DNA from: Anaerolineaceae bacterium UBA6073
GTDB lineage: Bacteria > Chloroflexota > Anaerolineae > Anaerolineales > Anaerolineaceae
DNA length: 64,000 bases
Assembly (NCBI GenBank): GCA_002436085.1
Contig: DIXT01000022.1
Location: forward strand, 1 to 64,000
Reading direction: 5' to 3'
The notes under the pieces are model-generated. The model saw nothing but the letters and a program-made list of their open reading frames with translations. It searched no databases and was not told the DNA's origin. This document shows positions 16,557 to 25,805 of this stretch, one piece after another. How positions within the stretch are numbered: the first letter of the stretch is position 1; every line of letters starts with the position of its first letter. The position numbers were made by a program, and so were the translations under genes.

Positions 16557-17570
16557 ATGGAAGCTAAGCTTACTCGCAGAGAATTCCTAAAACTTGGTCT
16601 TGTCGGGCTCGGCGCTGCGGTAGCTTTACCCGCCGGCAAAGTATTTGCCGCGGATAAATCTCCGCGCCTGGTGCTGGTAGGCAATCAGAACGGTGTAAGC
16701 GTGCATAAACTGCCGGATGAAAACAGCCTGATTATCTACCAGATTGGCTACAACGAGATCGTAAACGTGTACGACGAGGTCGAGAGCCCTGCCGGTCCAT
16801 TCTGGAACCCGATTTGGTATCGGGTCTGGGGCGGGTACATCTTCAGCGGCGATGTGTACGAGGTCCATTACAAGCTGAATAGCTTAAATACGAATATCCG
16901 CCCGACCGGACAGCTGGCTGAAATTACGGTGCCCTACACGCGCGCCATGTTCTACAGCCCACATGAGGGTTGGATCCCGGAATATCGGCTTTACTACGGC
17001 ACGACGCATTGGGTTATGGATGTTGTTACCGGACCGGATGAAAAGCCCTGGTACAAGATCAAGGATGAGAAGAACAGCGTCATGCTGGCGGTGCCATCCG
17101 AGCACCTGCGTTTTGTGACCGACGAAGAACTGCAGCCGATTTCACCGGATGTGCCGCTTGGTAAGAAGCGCATCGAAATCTCAATTATGTTCCAACGCCT
17201 AAGGGCTTATGAATATGACAACCTGGTGTTCGAGACCAAAATCTCTTCTGGCGGCTTAACCCCCATTGGAACCTATAGTATCCAGACCAAGATGCCCTCC
17301 AAACACATGGGGAACGGCTACGTCACCAGCGATATCCGCGCCTATGAACTGGTAGGGGTGCCGTGGAACTGCTTCTTTGAGATGAAAGAAGGGATTGCGA
17401 CGCATGGCACCTACTGGCACACCAATTTTGGCACCCCCATGAGCGCTGGCTGCATTAATATGACCATGGCGGACGCGAAATGGATTTACCTGTGGACGAC
17501 GCCGGTGGCTGCCCCGGAAGACTGGCAGAAGCACGGTTTCGGTACGCCCATCACGCTCACCAAAGACTGA
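16557..17570 (+). CDS. Tat-exported L,D-transpeptidase (YkuD family)
   Basis: 337 residues. The N-terminus has a twin-arginine signal, TRREFLKLGLVGLGAAVALP, ending near VFAAD, so it is probably exported folded. The C-terminal YkuD domain (about 205-335) has the catalytic block HGTYWHTNFGTP followed by SAGCINM, with Cys299 as the nucleophile and His283 upstream. The family usually has SHGC; here Ala replaces His. It should form 3-3 peptidoglycan cross-links or attach proteins to peptidoglycan. The middle part (40-200) has no recognised domain. It ends immediately against the convergent hemW gene with no spacer. Confidence 0.88.
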   Translation: MEAKLTRREFLKLGLVGLGAAVALPAGKVFAADKSPRLVLVGNQNGVSVHKLPDENSLIIYQIGYNEIVNVYDEVESPAGPFWNPIWYRVWGGYIFSGDVYEVHYKLNSLNTNIRPTGQLAEITVPYTRAMFYSPHEGWIPEYRLYYGTTHWVMDVVTGPDEKPWYKIKDEKNSVMLAVPSEHLRFVTDEELQPISPDVPLGKKRIEISIMFQRLRAYEYDNLVFETKISSGGLTPIGTYSIQTKMPSKHMGNGYVTSDIRAYELVGVPWNCFFEMKEGIATHGTYWHTNFGTPMSAGCINMTMADAKWIYLWTTPVAAPEDWQKHGFGTPITLTKD

Positions 17571-18746
17571 TCAGACAAACTCCATAAAGGCCTGGTTCCC
17601 GAGGAGTACCCCGCGCTGCGTCAGGCGCAAGTGCGTGCCGTCGGGGAACTGCGCGAATTCTACTAATTGCTTTTCCTGCAGGCGCTTGATTTCCGCGGCA
17701 AAAACCTGCCGGGCGTCCTGTCCGAACCTGCGCGCGAATTCCGACAGCGTTACCCCTTCGCGCGTCAGGCGTAAGCCGAGCAGCACACTTTCCTGCATCT
17801 GCGTGTAGGGTTCCACTTTCGCGCGGTTCAGATTGGCAGGTGAAAAGGGAAATGCCAATCCCGATTCCCAATTCTGTACGCGCTTGATGTAATCTTGAAT
17901 GCCGGGCATATTCTCGGTACGGTAGCCGCCAGCAAAGCTGTGGGCGGCAGCCCCAATTCCGAGATAAGGCGTTGTTTTCCAATAGGCTTTGTTGTGCCGT
18001 GATTCGAAACTTTCTTCTAATGCCCAGTTGGATATCTCGTATTGGGTGTAGCCCGCTTGCGCCAGAAATTCCTGTGTCAATTCGTACATATCCGCAGCGA
18101 CATCGTCGTCAGGTTCCGGAAGCAATCCGTCGGCGATTTGTTTTTCAAGCGCGGTGCCCTCCTCCACAATGAGGCTGTAAACAGAGAGGTGCTCCGGCCT
18201 GTAGCTGACGGCGCTGCTCAGATTTTCCTGCCAGGCCTCAAGCGTCTGCCCCGGGAGCCCTAAGATAAGATCCAGGCTGAGCCGGTCAAACCCTGCCTCC
18301 CGCGCCCAATGGATGCTTTCCTCGGCCTGCTGCCGCGAGTGAATCCTGCCTAAGAGCGCCAGCTCCGAATCCGAAAAGGACTGGACCCCCAGGCTCAGGC
18401 GGTTAACGCCCGCTGCCCGCAGCTCTTTGAGTTTCCGCGGGTTCAAGGTGCCGGGGTTAGCTTCCAGGCTTATCTCAGCAGTCGGGCGGATACCAAACGT
18501 CCTGCGCGTTTCCTCCAGCAGTTTCGCTACCTGGCAAGCTTCCATGAGAGAAGGCGTGCCGCCGCCAAAGTAAACGGTATCCGCTGCCGTCGCAGTATTG
18601 CCAGCAGCCAATCTGAGCTGGCGAATTTCTTGTACAGCTGCGTCCACATATCCCGGCAGAAAATCAAGCTGCCCGGCGTAAGTGATAAAATCACAGTAGT
18701 GACACCTCCGCAAACAAAACGGAACGTGAAAGTAGATACTGAACAT
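17571..18746 (-). CDS. hemW: Radical SAM heme chaperone HemW
   Basis: 391 residues of the HemN/HemW family. The cluster motif CLRRCHYC (CX3CX2C) starts at Cys11 or so, followed by VYFGGGTPSLM and LSLGVQSFSD, typical of the family. A short form starting directly with the radical SAM barrel, ending in a small winged-helix HemN_C domain (VEFAQFPDGTHLRLTQRGVL), points to HemW, a heme-inserting chaperone, not coproporphyrinogen oxidase HemN. No ribosome site precedes the ATG; TAGAAT lies six bases upstream on the minus strand, so the message may have almost no leader. Confidence 0.88.
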   Translation of the reverse strand: MFSIYFHVPFCLRRCHYCDFITYAGQLDFLPGYVDAAVQEIRQLRLAAGNTATAADTVYFGGGTPSLMEACQVAKLLEETRRTFGIRPTAEISLEANPGTLNPRKLKELRAAGVNRLSLGVQSFSDSELALLGRIHSRQQAEESIHWAREAGFDRLSLDLILGLPGQTLEAWQENLSSAVSYRPEHLSVYSLIVEEGTALEKQIADGLLPEPDDDVAADMYELTQEFLAQAGYTQYEISNWALEESFESRHNKAYWKTTPYLGIGAAAHSFAGGYRTENMPGIQDYIKRVQNWESGLAFPFSPANLNRAKVEPYTQMQESVLLGLRLTREGVTLSEFARRFGQDARQVFAAEIKRLQEKQLVEFAQFPDGTHLRLTQRGVLLGNQAFMEFV

Positions 18747-18786
18747 GCGTCAATTCTAACAGTCCTATCCCCCGTCCCCGTCTGAC

Positions 18787-18815
18787 TTGCGGGTTTTTTG
18801 AGGGCTGTGTATACT
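18787..18815 (+). promoter_or_regulatory. Promoter of the zinc-ribbon LysM protein gene
   Basis: TTGCGG (18787-18792), a 17-base spacer and TATACT (18810-18815) make a reasonable sigma-70-type promoter 20 bases before the ATG. Confidence 0.5.
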
Positions 18816-18834
18816 AAAGCTTCTGGAAACTACT

Positions 18835-19986
18835 ATGAGTCAAGAGAAAAACACACAAAACACGAAAATATGTCCGGTATGCGGCACCCGCCTGAGCGAG
18901 ACCGCTTCCCGCTGTCTGGTTTGCGGAACCCAGCTTTCCGCTACGGCTTCAGTGAAAAAAGGCTCGGGAATTCCTTCACGCAAGCTGCCTGAAGTTCGTC
19001 TTACCCTACCCGTTGCGATTGCGCTGGGATTTGTCTTTCTGGCTTTGGCAGGGCTGTTGGTTTTCTTTATCGTGAAAGGCAGCGCAGCCGCGCCGGTAAT
19101 CCCCGGGCAGATCAGCGAAGCGACCCCCACGCTGACGCCCACCCAGACGATCACCCCCACCCAGACGCTCACGCCTACCCCGCTCCCGACCTGGACGCCG
19201 CTCCCGCCGATGGAGTACACTGTCCGCAACACGGATTATTGTTCATCCATCGCGGCTGTTTTTGGCGTCTCCATTCAAAGCATTATCCGCCAGAACAACC
19301 TGGACGCGAACTGCACCATTAAAGAGGGCGACGTGCTCCTGATCCCGCAGCCGACGCTTACGCCTTCTCCCCAGCCTACCGCGACCTCATCCGGCGTTGA
19401 GGTAACCGAATCCGACTGCCAGACCATCACCATCAAGGTGGAATCCGGCTGGACGCTGAGCAGTATTGCCCTGAATTACAACGTGACGATGGCGTCCATC
19501 CGCGAATACAACCGCATGACCAATGATATTGTGTACGAGGGATTGAACCTGATCATTCCGCTGTGCGAACGCAAACCCACCGCTGGACCAACCCCCACGC
19601 CAACCCCTGCTCCCCCTTATCCCGCGCCAAACTTGCTGCTTCCCAGCTCCGGCGCCGCCTTCAGCGCGCAGCAGGACGCGATTACTCTGCAATGGGCAGC
19701 GGTGGCTGACCTGCGTGAGAACGAGTTGTATCGCGTGACCGTGGAAGACTTGACTGCAGGCAACGGACGCATCCTCGTGGAGTACGTCCGGGACACACGC
19801 TTCATCCTGCCCACCAGCTTCAGGCCGCTGGATACCACCCCCCACATTATCCAGTGGTCAGTGGCTGTCGCGCGCCAAATCAACAGCGGCGCGACCAACC
19901 CGATTTACGAAGAAGCAGGCTTCCTGAGCGAAAAGCGCGTGTTCTCATGGATTGGCACCGGGGCGGCCGTGACGCCTAACCCGTAA
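18835..19986 (+). CDS. Membrane-anchored LysM protein with N-terminal zinc ribbon
   Basis: 383 residues. The N-terminus holds two CX2C pairs (CPVCG and CLVCG, about residues 11-32), a zinc ribbon that should be cytoplasmic. One membrane helix follows (VAIALGFVFLALAGLLVFFI). Outside comes a Pro-Thr linker with repeated TPTQT units, then LysM-type repeats (YTVRNTDYCSSIAAVFGVS... and ...TIKVESGWTLSSIALNYNVT), a second Pro-Thr linker and a C-terminal beta-rich domain of about 130 residues. LysM binds peptidoglycan. This architecture is common in Anaerolineae; the partner of the zinc ribbon is not known. Confidence 0.8.
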   Translation: MSQEKNTQNTKICPVCGTRLSETASRCLVCGTQLSATASVKKGSGIPSRKLPEVRLTLPVAIALGFVFLALAGLLVFFIVKGSAAAPVIPGQISEATPTLTPTQTITPTQTLTPTPLPTWTPLPPMEYTVRNTDYCSSIAAVFGVSIQSIIRQNNLDANCTIKEGDVLLIPQPTLTPSPQPTATSSGVEVTESDCQTITIKVESGWTLSSIALNYNVTMASIREYNRMTNDIVYEGLNLIIPLCERKPTAGPTPTPTPAPPYPAPNLLLPSSGAAFSAQQDAITLQWAAVADLRENELYRVTVEDLTAGNGRILVEYVRDTRFILPTSFRPLDTTPHIIQWSVAVARQINSGATNPIYEEAGFLSEKRVFSWIGTGAAVTPNP

Positions 19987-19993
19987 ACGTTCG

Positions 19994-20926
19994 CTAGCTT
20001 TCCAGACTTTCCAGATATTGCGTCGCCGAAATAGCGGCAGCGGCACCCATTCCGGCAGAAGTAATCACCTGCCGGTAATGGGGATCCGCAATTTCCCCCG
20101 CAGCAAAAACGCCCGGAATGTTGGTCGCCATTTTGTCATCAATTTTCACATAGCCGTGTTTGTCCAGCGCGATCTGCCCCTCAATTAAGCTGACATTTGG
20201 GCTGTGCCCAACAAAAATAAAGACAGCTTGCGTGGGAATATCACTTTTCTCGTTGGTTTTCACGTTGTGCACTAGCAGACTTTGCACTTTCTCATCACCG
20301 CGAATTTCATCCACAACTGTGTTCCACAAAAAGCTGATCTTCGGGTTTGAACGCGCGCGTTTTTCCAGAATTGCGCCAGCACGCAGCGCGTCCCTGCGAT
20401 GAACTACTGTAACGCTGCGAGCAAAACGCGTCAGAAAGAGCGCTTCTTCCAGCGCGGTATCCCCACCGCCAATCACATGAATATCCTTGTTGCGGGTAAA
20501 GAAACCGTCGCAGGTGCCGCAGTAGGAGACGCCCCTGCCGGTGAATTCCACCTCGCCGGGGACCTGCAGTTTATTCGGGTCGGCGCCCATTGCAAGAATC
20601 ACAGCATCCGCGCTAACGCTGCCGCTGTAGGTGTTAATAACAAATGGACGGACCTGAAAATCGAGGGAAAGCACCTGCTCATACTCGATGAGCGCGCCAA
20701 AACGCGCGGCTTGCTGCTCAAACAGCTTACCCAACTCAATACCCTGGATACCTTCTGGAAATCCAGGATAATTTTCAATTACGTCGGTCTGGGAGGCTTG
20801 CCCGTACAACAGCATGCCTGAAAAAACGATTGGTTTCAGGTCAGCGCGGGCGCCGTACAACGCAGCAGCAAGCCCTGCCGGGCCTCCGCCGATAATCACG
20901 AGTTGATGATGCGAGTTAGGTTCCAT
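19994..20926 (-). CDS. trxB: Thioredoxin-disulfide reductase
   Basis: 310 residues, the usual low-molecular-weight form. FAD site IIGGGPAGLAAALYGARA at the N-terminus, redox pair in YCGTCDGFF, NADPH site VIGGGDTALEEALFL, and the C-terminal FAD motif GVFAAGEI. It passes electrons from NADPH to thioredoxin, which would in turn reduce proteins such as the peroxiredoxin-like selenoprotein and the ArsC-type enzyme in this window. It lies 11 bases after the aminotransferase gene on the same strand and is probably co-transcribed with it. Confidence 0.94.
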   Translation of the reverse strand: MEPNSHHQLVIIGGGPAGLAAALYGARADLKPIVFSGMLLYGQASQTDVIENYPGFPEGIQGIELGKLFEQQAARFGALIEYEQVLSLDFQVRPFVINTYSGSVSADAVILAMGADPNKLQVPGEVEFTGRGVSYCGTCDGFFTRNKDIHVIGGGDTALEEALFLTRFARSVTVVHRRDALRAGAILEKRARSNPKISFLWNTVVDEIRGDEKVQSLLVHNVKTNEKSDIPTQAVFIFVGHSPNVSLIEGQIALDKHGYVKIDDKMATNIPGVFAAGEIADPHYRQVITSAGMGAAAAISATQYLESLES

Positions 20927-20937
20927 GCCTGTCAGCT

Positions 20938-22290
20938 TTACTCCAATCCAGCCTGAATTTCATGATCCGCGATCTCAAGCGCAGCGTCTACCACATTAAA
21001 GCCCTCACGCAGCTGCGCGTCAGTAATAATCAAGGGCGGTATGAACAGAAGCGTGTGAAAGGTATTGTACATGAACACGCCGTGCTCCAGAATATAACTC
21101 TTGACGTGCTTCATCACCGGGCTGAGCGGTTTGGCGCTGGGGCTCAGCGGCTCCTTGCTGGCGCGGTCGCGCACCAGTTCTGCCGCACCAAACAAGCCGA
21201 TGGAGCGCACATCGCCAACACACGGGTGCTTTTCTTTCAATTCCGCCAGCAGTACCTTAAGCGTCTCCCCGCGGCGCACAGCGTTTTCCAGCAAGCCTTC
21301 CTGCTCGATCACCTCAATGTTGGCGAGCGCTGCCGCCAGCGAAACCGGATGCCCATTATAGGTCATCCCGCCCACGAACTGCCTGTCGTCATAGGTCGCG
21401 GCGATTTCCTCTTTCATCGCTACTGCCCCCAAAGGCGCGTACCCCGAAGTGAGCCCTTTTGCCATCGTGATAATATCGGGAACCACGTCCCAATGCTGCG
21501 AGGCAAACCACTTACCTGTCCTGCCGAAGCCGCACATCACTTCGTCAGTAATCAGCAGAATCCGGTATTTGTCGCACAGCGCGCGCACACCCTGCAGGTA
21601 CCCGGCGGGCGGGATAAGAATGCCATTGGTGCCTGTCACTGTCTCGATGAGGACCGCCGCAATCGTATCGGGGCCTTCAAAGCGGATGATTTCTTCAAGG
21701 TGGTCGACATAAGCCCGGCTAAAAGTCTCTTCGTCTACGCTGCTGCTGTCCGGAAAGAAAGACGAGCGATAGGCATAGGGGTCAAGAAAATGCACTACGC
21801 CGGGCATTGTTTCCGGCTCCCAGTGCAGGCGCCGGTAATCCCCGGTCAGCGCCATCGCGCCCATGGTGGCCCCATGGTACGAGCGGTAGCGGGTCAGGAT
21901 TTTGAACTTACCGGTGTAGTCGCGCGCAATCTTTACTGCATTTTCGTTCGCGTCAGAGCCGCCCAGGGTGTAGAGAAAGCGGGTCAGTCCAGGCGGCGTG
22001 ATGGACGCCAGCTTTTCGCCCAGCAGCGCTCTGGGTTTGGTCGCCATATGCGGACCCGCAAAGGTCAGTTCGCGGATCTGCTGAATCATTGCTTCCTGGA
22101 CGCGCTTGTTGCCGTGTCCGATATTGACACACATCACCATGGAATTCAGATCCAGGTAGCGTTTGCCGTTGGTGTCCCAAAAGTAGACGCCTTCCGCCTT
22201 TTCAACTGGCAGGACTTCCGCCTTGCGCTGCGCTGTCCAGGTCCACAGATTATGTTTGACTGACTTTGAAAGGATTTCATCGCTGTTCAT
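20938..22290 (-). CDS. Class III aminotransferase
   Basis: 450 residues. A PLP enzyme that transfers amino groups from omega- or other amines to an oxoacid. The PLP lysine is in TMAKGLTSGYAPLGAV; other marks are DEVMCGFGRTGKW, VYFWDTNGKRYLDLNS and YRSYHGATMGAMALTGD. It resembles the taurine/beta-alanine:pyruvate group, but the substrate cannot be fixed. ATG 22290 is chosen because the family starts close to it; upstream in-frame codons encode residues unlike any family member, although no strong ribosome site precedes 22290. Confidence 0.85.
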   Translation of the reverse strand: MNSDEILSKSVKHNLWTWTAQRKAEVLPVEKAEGVYFWDTNGKRYLDLNSMVMCVNIGHGNKRVQEAMIQQIRELTFAGPHMATKPRALLGEKLASITPPGLTRFLYTLGGSDANENAVKIARDYTGKFKILTRYRSYHGATMGAMALTGDYRRLHWEPETMPGVVHFLDPYAYRSSFFPDSSSVDEETFSRAYVDHLEEIIRFEGPDTIAAVLIETVTGTNGILIPPAGYLQGVRALCDKYRILLITDEVMCGFGRTGKWFASQHWDVVPDIITMAKGLTSGYAPLGAVAMKEEIAATYDDRQFVGGMTYNGHPVSLAAALANIEVIEQEGLLENAVRRGETLKVLLAELKEKHPCVGDVRSIGLFGAAELVRDRASKEPLSPSAKPLSPVMKHVKSYILEHGVFMYNTFHTLLFIPPLIITDAQLREGFNVVDAALEIADHEIQAGLE

Positions 22291-22356
22291 AAAGCCGCTC
22301 GCTCCAAATATTGCTGTTGTCCAATCAATGTTAGCACAATTCCCCGCCAAATCGCA

Positions 22357-22362
22357 TATAAT
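22357..22362 (+). promoter_or_regulatory. Possible -10 box for the M20 dipeptidase gene
   Basis: TATAAT 26 bases before the start codon, in the 98-base divergent gap between the aminotransferase and dipeptidase genes. No good -35 box is seen at the standard distance. The gene has an AGAGGA ribosome site. Confidence 0.35.
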
Positions 22363-22388
22363 CAACGAAAGTTTTTAGAGGAAACCAC

Positions 22389-23765
22389 ATGACACAATTA
22401 TCAAATTCTCTGAAGTTTTTTACTAACCACAGCGATTACTTTCTCGAACAGTACCAGCAGCTGGTCCGCATTCCATCCGTCTCCACGGACAAGGAACACA
22501 ACGCGGATATGCTGGCAGCCTGTGAATTCCTGGCAGACAAGCTGCGCGGCTTGGGCGCCGGACGCGTGGAGGTCTTCCCGACCAAAGTTCACCCGATTCT
22601 CTTCGCGGAAATGCGCGCGGATACAGAAGCCGCTCCGACTATTCTGATTTACGGACATTACGACGTGCAGCCTGTCGCCCCCATCGAAGAATGGCGCACG
22701 CCGCCATTCGAACCGACGATTTCGGGCGAATACCTGACTGCCCGCGGCGCGTCGGACATGAAGGGTCAGGTGATGGCCTCGCTTGCCGCAGTTGAAAGCG
22801 TGCTTGCAACTGGTCCGCTGCCAGTTAACCTGAAATTCCTGCTGGAAGGCGAAGAGGAAATTGGCTCCCCCTCCCTCGATGGTTTTATCGAAACGCACAC
22901 AGATTTGCTTGCTTGCGACGTTGTCCTAAACCCTGATTCCGGCATGGTTTCCAAAGACGTCCCAACCATCGTCTACGGCCTGCGCGGGCTGCTCTACCTG
23001 GAAGTACGCGTGGACGGACCCAAAGCCGACTTGCACTCCGGGCTTTTCGGCGGCAATGTGGCCAACCCCGCCAACGTCCTGGCTGCCATCATCGCCAGAC
23101 TGCATAACCCCGATGGCTCTGTGGCGGTGCCAGGTTTCTACGACAAGGTTCTGCCCCTCAGCCCGGAGGAAAAGCAGCGCATCGCCTCTGTGCGCTCCGA
23201 CCCGGACAAGCTCCTGCAGATTACCGGCGTTCCACAGCTGTATGGCGAAGCGGGTTATTCGCCACTGGAACGCACAGGCGCCAGACCAACCCTGGATGTA
23301 AACGGGCTGTATTCCGGTTTTATCGGCGAAGGCAGCAAAACCATCATTCCTGCCTACGCCAAAGCCAAGATTTCCTGCCGGCTGGTGCCGGACCAGGACC
23401 CCGATGAAATCTTTGCGCTCATTCAGGCTTACATCTCCAGCCTGGCGCCGGATTCCGTACGGCTGACCATCTTCAAACATTCCGGCGCACCGGCCTACCT
23501 GGCGGATGACGCACCCGGGCTTGCGCAGCTCTCCAAGGCGCTCTCAGAAACCTGGAACAAACCCGTCAGTTTCAAACGCGAAGGCGGCAGCATCCCGGTC
23601 GCCACGACCATGCAAAAGTATCTGGGAGTCAAATCCCTCCTGACCGGTTTCGGGCTGCCCGACGACCAGATCCATTCCCCCAATGAACACCAGCACCTGC
23701 CCACATGGAAATTGGGCGTGCAAGCCTTGATCCGCTTTCTGTTGAGTTTTGACCATGCCAACTGA
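22389..23765 (+). CDS. M20 family dipeptidase
   Basis: 458 residues. A zinc aminoacyl-peptidase of the cytosolic nonspecific dipeptidase group. Metal-site motifs: GHYDVQPVAP, TARGASDMKGQ, the EGEEEIGSPS general base, and a C-terminal HSPNEH. The insertion between them is the dimerisation domain. No signal peptide, so it acts on peptides taken into the cell. Its last 11 bases overlap the start of the next gene. Confidence 0.92.
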   Translation: MTQLSNSLKFFTNHSDYFLEQYQQLVRIPSVSTDKEHNADMLAACEFLADKLRGLGAGRVEVFPTKVHPILFAEMRADTEAAPTILIYGHYDVQPVAPIEEWRTPPFEPTISGEYLTARGASDMKGQVMASLAAVESVLATGPLPVNLKFLLEGEEEIGSPSLDGFIETHTDLLACDVVLNPDSGMVSKDVPTIVYGLRGLLYLEVRVDGPKADLHSGLFGGNVANPANVLAAIIARLHNPDGSVAVPGFYDKVLPLSPEEKQRIASVRSDPDKLLQITGVPQLYGEAGYSPLERTGARPTLDVNGLYSGFIGEGSKTIIPAYAKAKISCRLVPDQDPDEIFALIQAYISSLAPDSVRLTIFKHSGAPAYLADDAPGLAQLSKALSETWNKPVSFKREGGSIPVATTMQKYLGVKSLLTGFGLPDDQIHSPNEHQHLPTWKLGVQALIRFLLSFDHAN

Positions 23766-24675
23766 AACTGCGCCCGAACTTAAAATGCCTTCTTACGGCG
23801 GACAGGCGGTCATCGAAGGGGTGATGATGCGCGGCAAAAAGGCTGTTGCCATGGCTGTCCGCTCCCCACAGGGTGAGATTGTGATGTTTGATGAACAGCT
23901 CCCCGCGCTCTACCGCTCAGTCTGGTTCAGAACACCCTTTGTGCGCGGCGTTTTAGGACTGTGGGACTCCTTGATGTTGGGCATGCGTTATCTGACCAAA
24001 GCCGCCAACGTCCAGACCGGAGAAGACGAGAAAATTGAGGGCGGCACACTCGTTTTGACCGTCCTTGTAGCAGTAGTGCTTGGCGTGGGTCTGTTCTTCC
24101 TGCTACCTGCCCTGGCTGCTGGTTGGGTGGATAAAGCGCTGAAACTTGGTTCCTGGTGGAGCAATCTTTTTGAAGGTTTTCTGCGCCTTGCCATCCTGGT
24201 TGCTTATATGGCGCTTGTCGGAAAAATGCCGGATATCAAACGAACTTTCATGTATCACGGCGCGGAACATAAAACCATTAACGCCTTTGAGTCCGGTGTG
24301 GAGTTAACACCTCAGAACGTCGCGCTTCAGAGTAAAGTACATCCACGCTGCGGAACATCTTTTATCCTCACCCTGGTGATTTTTTCCGTGCTGATCTTTT
24401 CCATTCTGGGGCCGCTACCCCTGCATTGGCGCCTCATCTCCCGGGTTCTGCTGCTGCCTTTCGTTGCGGGCATTGCGTATGAATACATCCGTTGGGCTGC
24501 CCGGGCAATGGACAAGAGCGCTTTTGTGCGCGCAATCATCGCGCCAAACCTGCTCCTGCAGAAACTGACCACCAAGGAACCTACTGAAGATATGCTCGAA
24601 GTCTCTATAGCCGCCTTCAATCGCATGTACGCGCTTGAGCACGATACGGAACAAGCCCAGCCGCTCAGCGCATGA
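23755..24675 (+). CDS. DUF1385 membrane protein (YqhQ-like)
   Basis: 306 residues. The family signature is seen at the N-terminus, SYGGQAVIEGVMMRGK, and in the middle, MYHGAEHKTINAFESG and HPRCGTSF. Three or four hydrophobic segments are predicted. The function of the family is not established. It overlaps the dipeptidase gene before it and the comEA-like gene after it (ATGA), so all three are probably one transcript. Confidence 0.88.
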   Translation: MPTETAPELKMPSYGGQAVIEGVMMRGKKAVAMAVRSPQGEIVMFDEQLPALYRSVWFRTPFVRGVLGLWDSLMLGMRYLTKAANVQTGEDEKIEGGTLVLTVLVAVVLGVGLFFLLPALAAGWVDKALKLGSWWSNLFEGFLRLAILVAYMALVGKMPDIKRTFMYHGAEHKTINAFESGVELTPQNVALQSKVHPRCGTSFILTLVIFSVLIFSILGPLPLHWRLISRVLLLPFVAGIAYEYIRWAARAMDKSAFVRAIIAPNLLLQKLTTKEPTEDMLEVSIAAFNRMYALEHDTEQAQPLSA

Positions 24676-25262
24676 AAACCTGGCAGGCTGTCTTCCTTGG
24701 TTTCATCGGGGGACTGCTGCTATCCGGCGTTATACTCCTGCTGATTCTCCCGCAAAGGGGTGAACCCATCCAGCTCGTCACCGCCACCCCGGATCTGCGT
24801 GTGCAAATCACGCCAACCGCCGCAACGATTGAAGTGTATGTTGCCGGGGCGGTCGCGAACCCGGGGGTTTATGCGCTTCCCACCGGGTCCAGAGTCCACG
24901 CCGCGCTTGAAGTGGCAGGCGGCCCAGCCGTAGACGCTGACTTTGAGAGAATAAATCTTTCTGCTTTTCTGGTGGATGGCCAACGCGTTTACATGCCCCG
25001 CGCCGGCGAGGCTGTGCCGGTAGACGACACCTCTCGCGCGTCCGCCAGCTTGGACGCTGCCCAGCCGCTTGTAAATATTAACGGGGCCGACCTGCAAACG
25101 TTAATGTCCCTGCCAGGTATCGGCGAGAGCAAAGCAGCCGCCATCCTCAGCTACCGCGCGGACCACGGACTGTTTACCAGCTTGGAAGAACTGCTCAATG
25201 TCCCCGGGATTGGCCAGGCTATTTTAGATGAAATCCGGGCATTAATCACCCTCGGGCCGTAA
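24672..25262 (+). CDS. comEA: ComEA-like DNA-binding protein
   Basis: 196 residues. One N-terminal membrane anchor (FLGFIGGLLLSGVILLLI), an SLBB domain (IEVYVAGAVANPGVYALPTG, about 55-120), and a C-terminal double helix-hairpin-helix (VNINGADLQTLMSLPGIGES and LLNVPGIGQAILDEI). ComEA binds incoming double-stranded DNA outside the membrane during natural transformation. Its presence suggests competence, although comEC is not in this window. Confidence 0.9.
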   Translation: MKTWQAVFLGFIGGLLLSGVILLLILPQRGEPIQLVTATPDLRVQITPTAATIEVYVAGAVANPGVYALPTGSRVHAALEVAGGPAVDADFERINLSAFLVDGQRVYMPRAGEAVPVDDTSRASASLDAAQPLVNINGADLQTLMSLPGIGESKAAAILSYRADHGLFTSLEELLNVPGIGQAILDEIRALITLGP

Positions 25263-25337
25263 GATTCCTCGACGGCCGTTATGCCTCAAAATAAAATCTA
25301 ACTATAGCGGGCTGCACCCGGCGGAGGATAAGGCAGG

Positions 25338-25350
25338 TATAATACTCCGT
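25338..25350 (+). promoter_or_regulatory. -10 box directly upstream of yqeY (leaderless candidate)
   Basis: TATAAT at 25338-25343 ends seven bases before the ATG at 25351, so transcription would start at or beside the start codon. There is no ribosome site between. No clear -35 box is seen, so this is moderate evidence for a leaderless message. Confidence 0.45.
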
Positions 25351-25803
25351 ATGGATACCAATCAAAAACTTAAAGAAGACCTACAAAAAGCCATCAAGGA
25401 TCAGGACCCGCTGCGCAAGCGCGTGCTGCGCCTGTTGATTTCTACCATCCAATTGGCGGAGATCGCGAAAGGCACCCAACTCAGTGATTCAGAATTCATC
25501 GCGGTAGTCCACAAGGAAATAAAAACCAAGCTGGATACAATCGCGGACGCGGAAAAAGCAGGGCGCGCGGAAATGGTGGCCGAATCCCGGCTGGAAATTA
25601 AAGAGCTGGAAGCCTACCTTCCGAAACAGCTTAGCGAAGCTGAATTAGTCGTCATGGTGGAGGAAATTATTCATGAAACTGGCGCTTCCTCTCCGAAGGA
25701 TATGGGTCAGGTACTCAAGCTGCTTATTCCAAAGCTGGCAGGGCGTGCCACCAATCAGGATGCCAGCCGGGTCGTAAAGGACTGCCTCAGCAAACTGGCT
25801 TAG
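25351..25803 (+). CDS. yqeY: GatB/YqeY domain protein
   Basis: 150 residues of the YqeY family, related to the tRNA-binding tail of GatB. It begins with a helical region (LQKAIKDQDPLRKRVLRLLI) and ends with the YqeY core (LPKQLSEAELVVMVEEII, SSPKDMGQVLKLLIPKLAGRA). The precise role is unknown; it sits beside pgpH and ybeY as in many Gram-positives, two bases before pgpH. Confidence 0.9.
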   Translation: MDTNQKLKEDLQKAIKDQDPLRKRVLRLLISTIQLAEIAKGTQLSDSEFIAVVHKEIKTKLDTIADAEKAGRAEMVAESRLEIKELEAYLPKQLSEAELVVMVEEIIHETGASSPKDMGQVLKLLIPKLAGRATNQDASRVVKDCLSKLA

Positions 25804-25805
25804 CC

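Noticed and set aside
19120..19200. Short repeated units that look like tandem DNA repeats
   Set aside because: They encode the Pro-Thr linker of the LysM protein; the repetition is at the protein level and no CRISPR-like spacing is present.
20962..22263. 433-codon open frame opposite the class III aminotransferase
   Set aside because: Same reason: a mirror of a conserved gene, with no recognisable domain.
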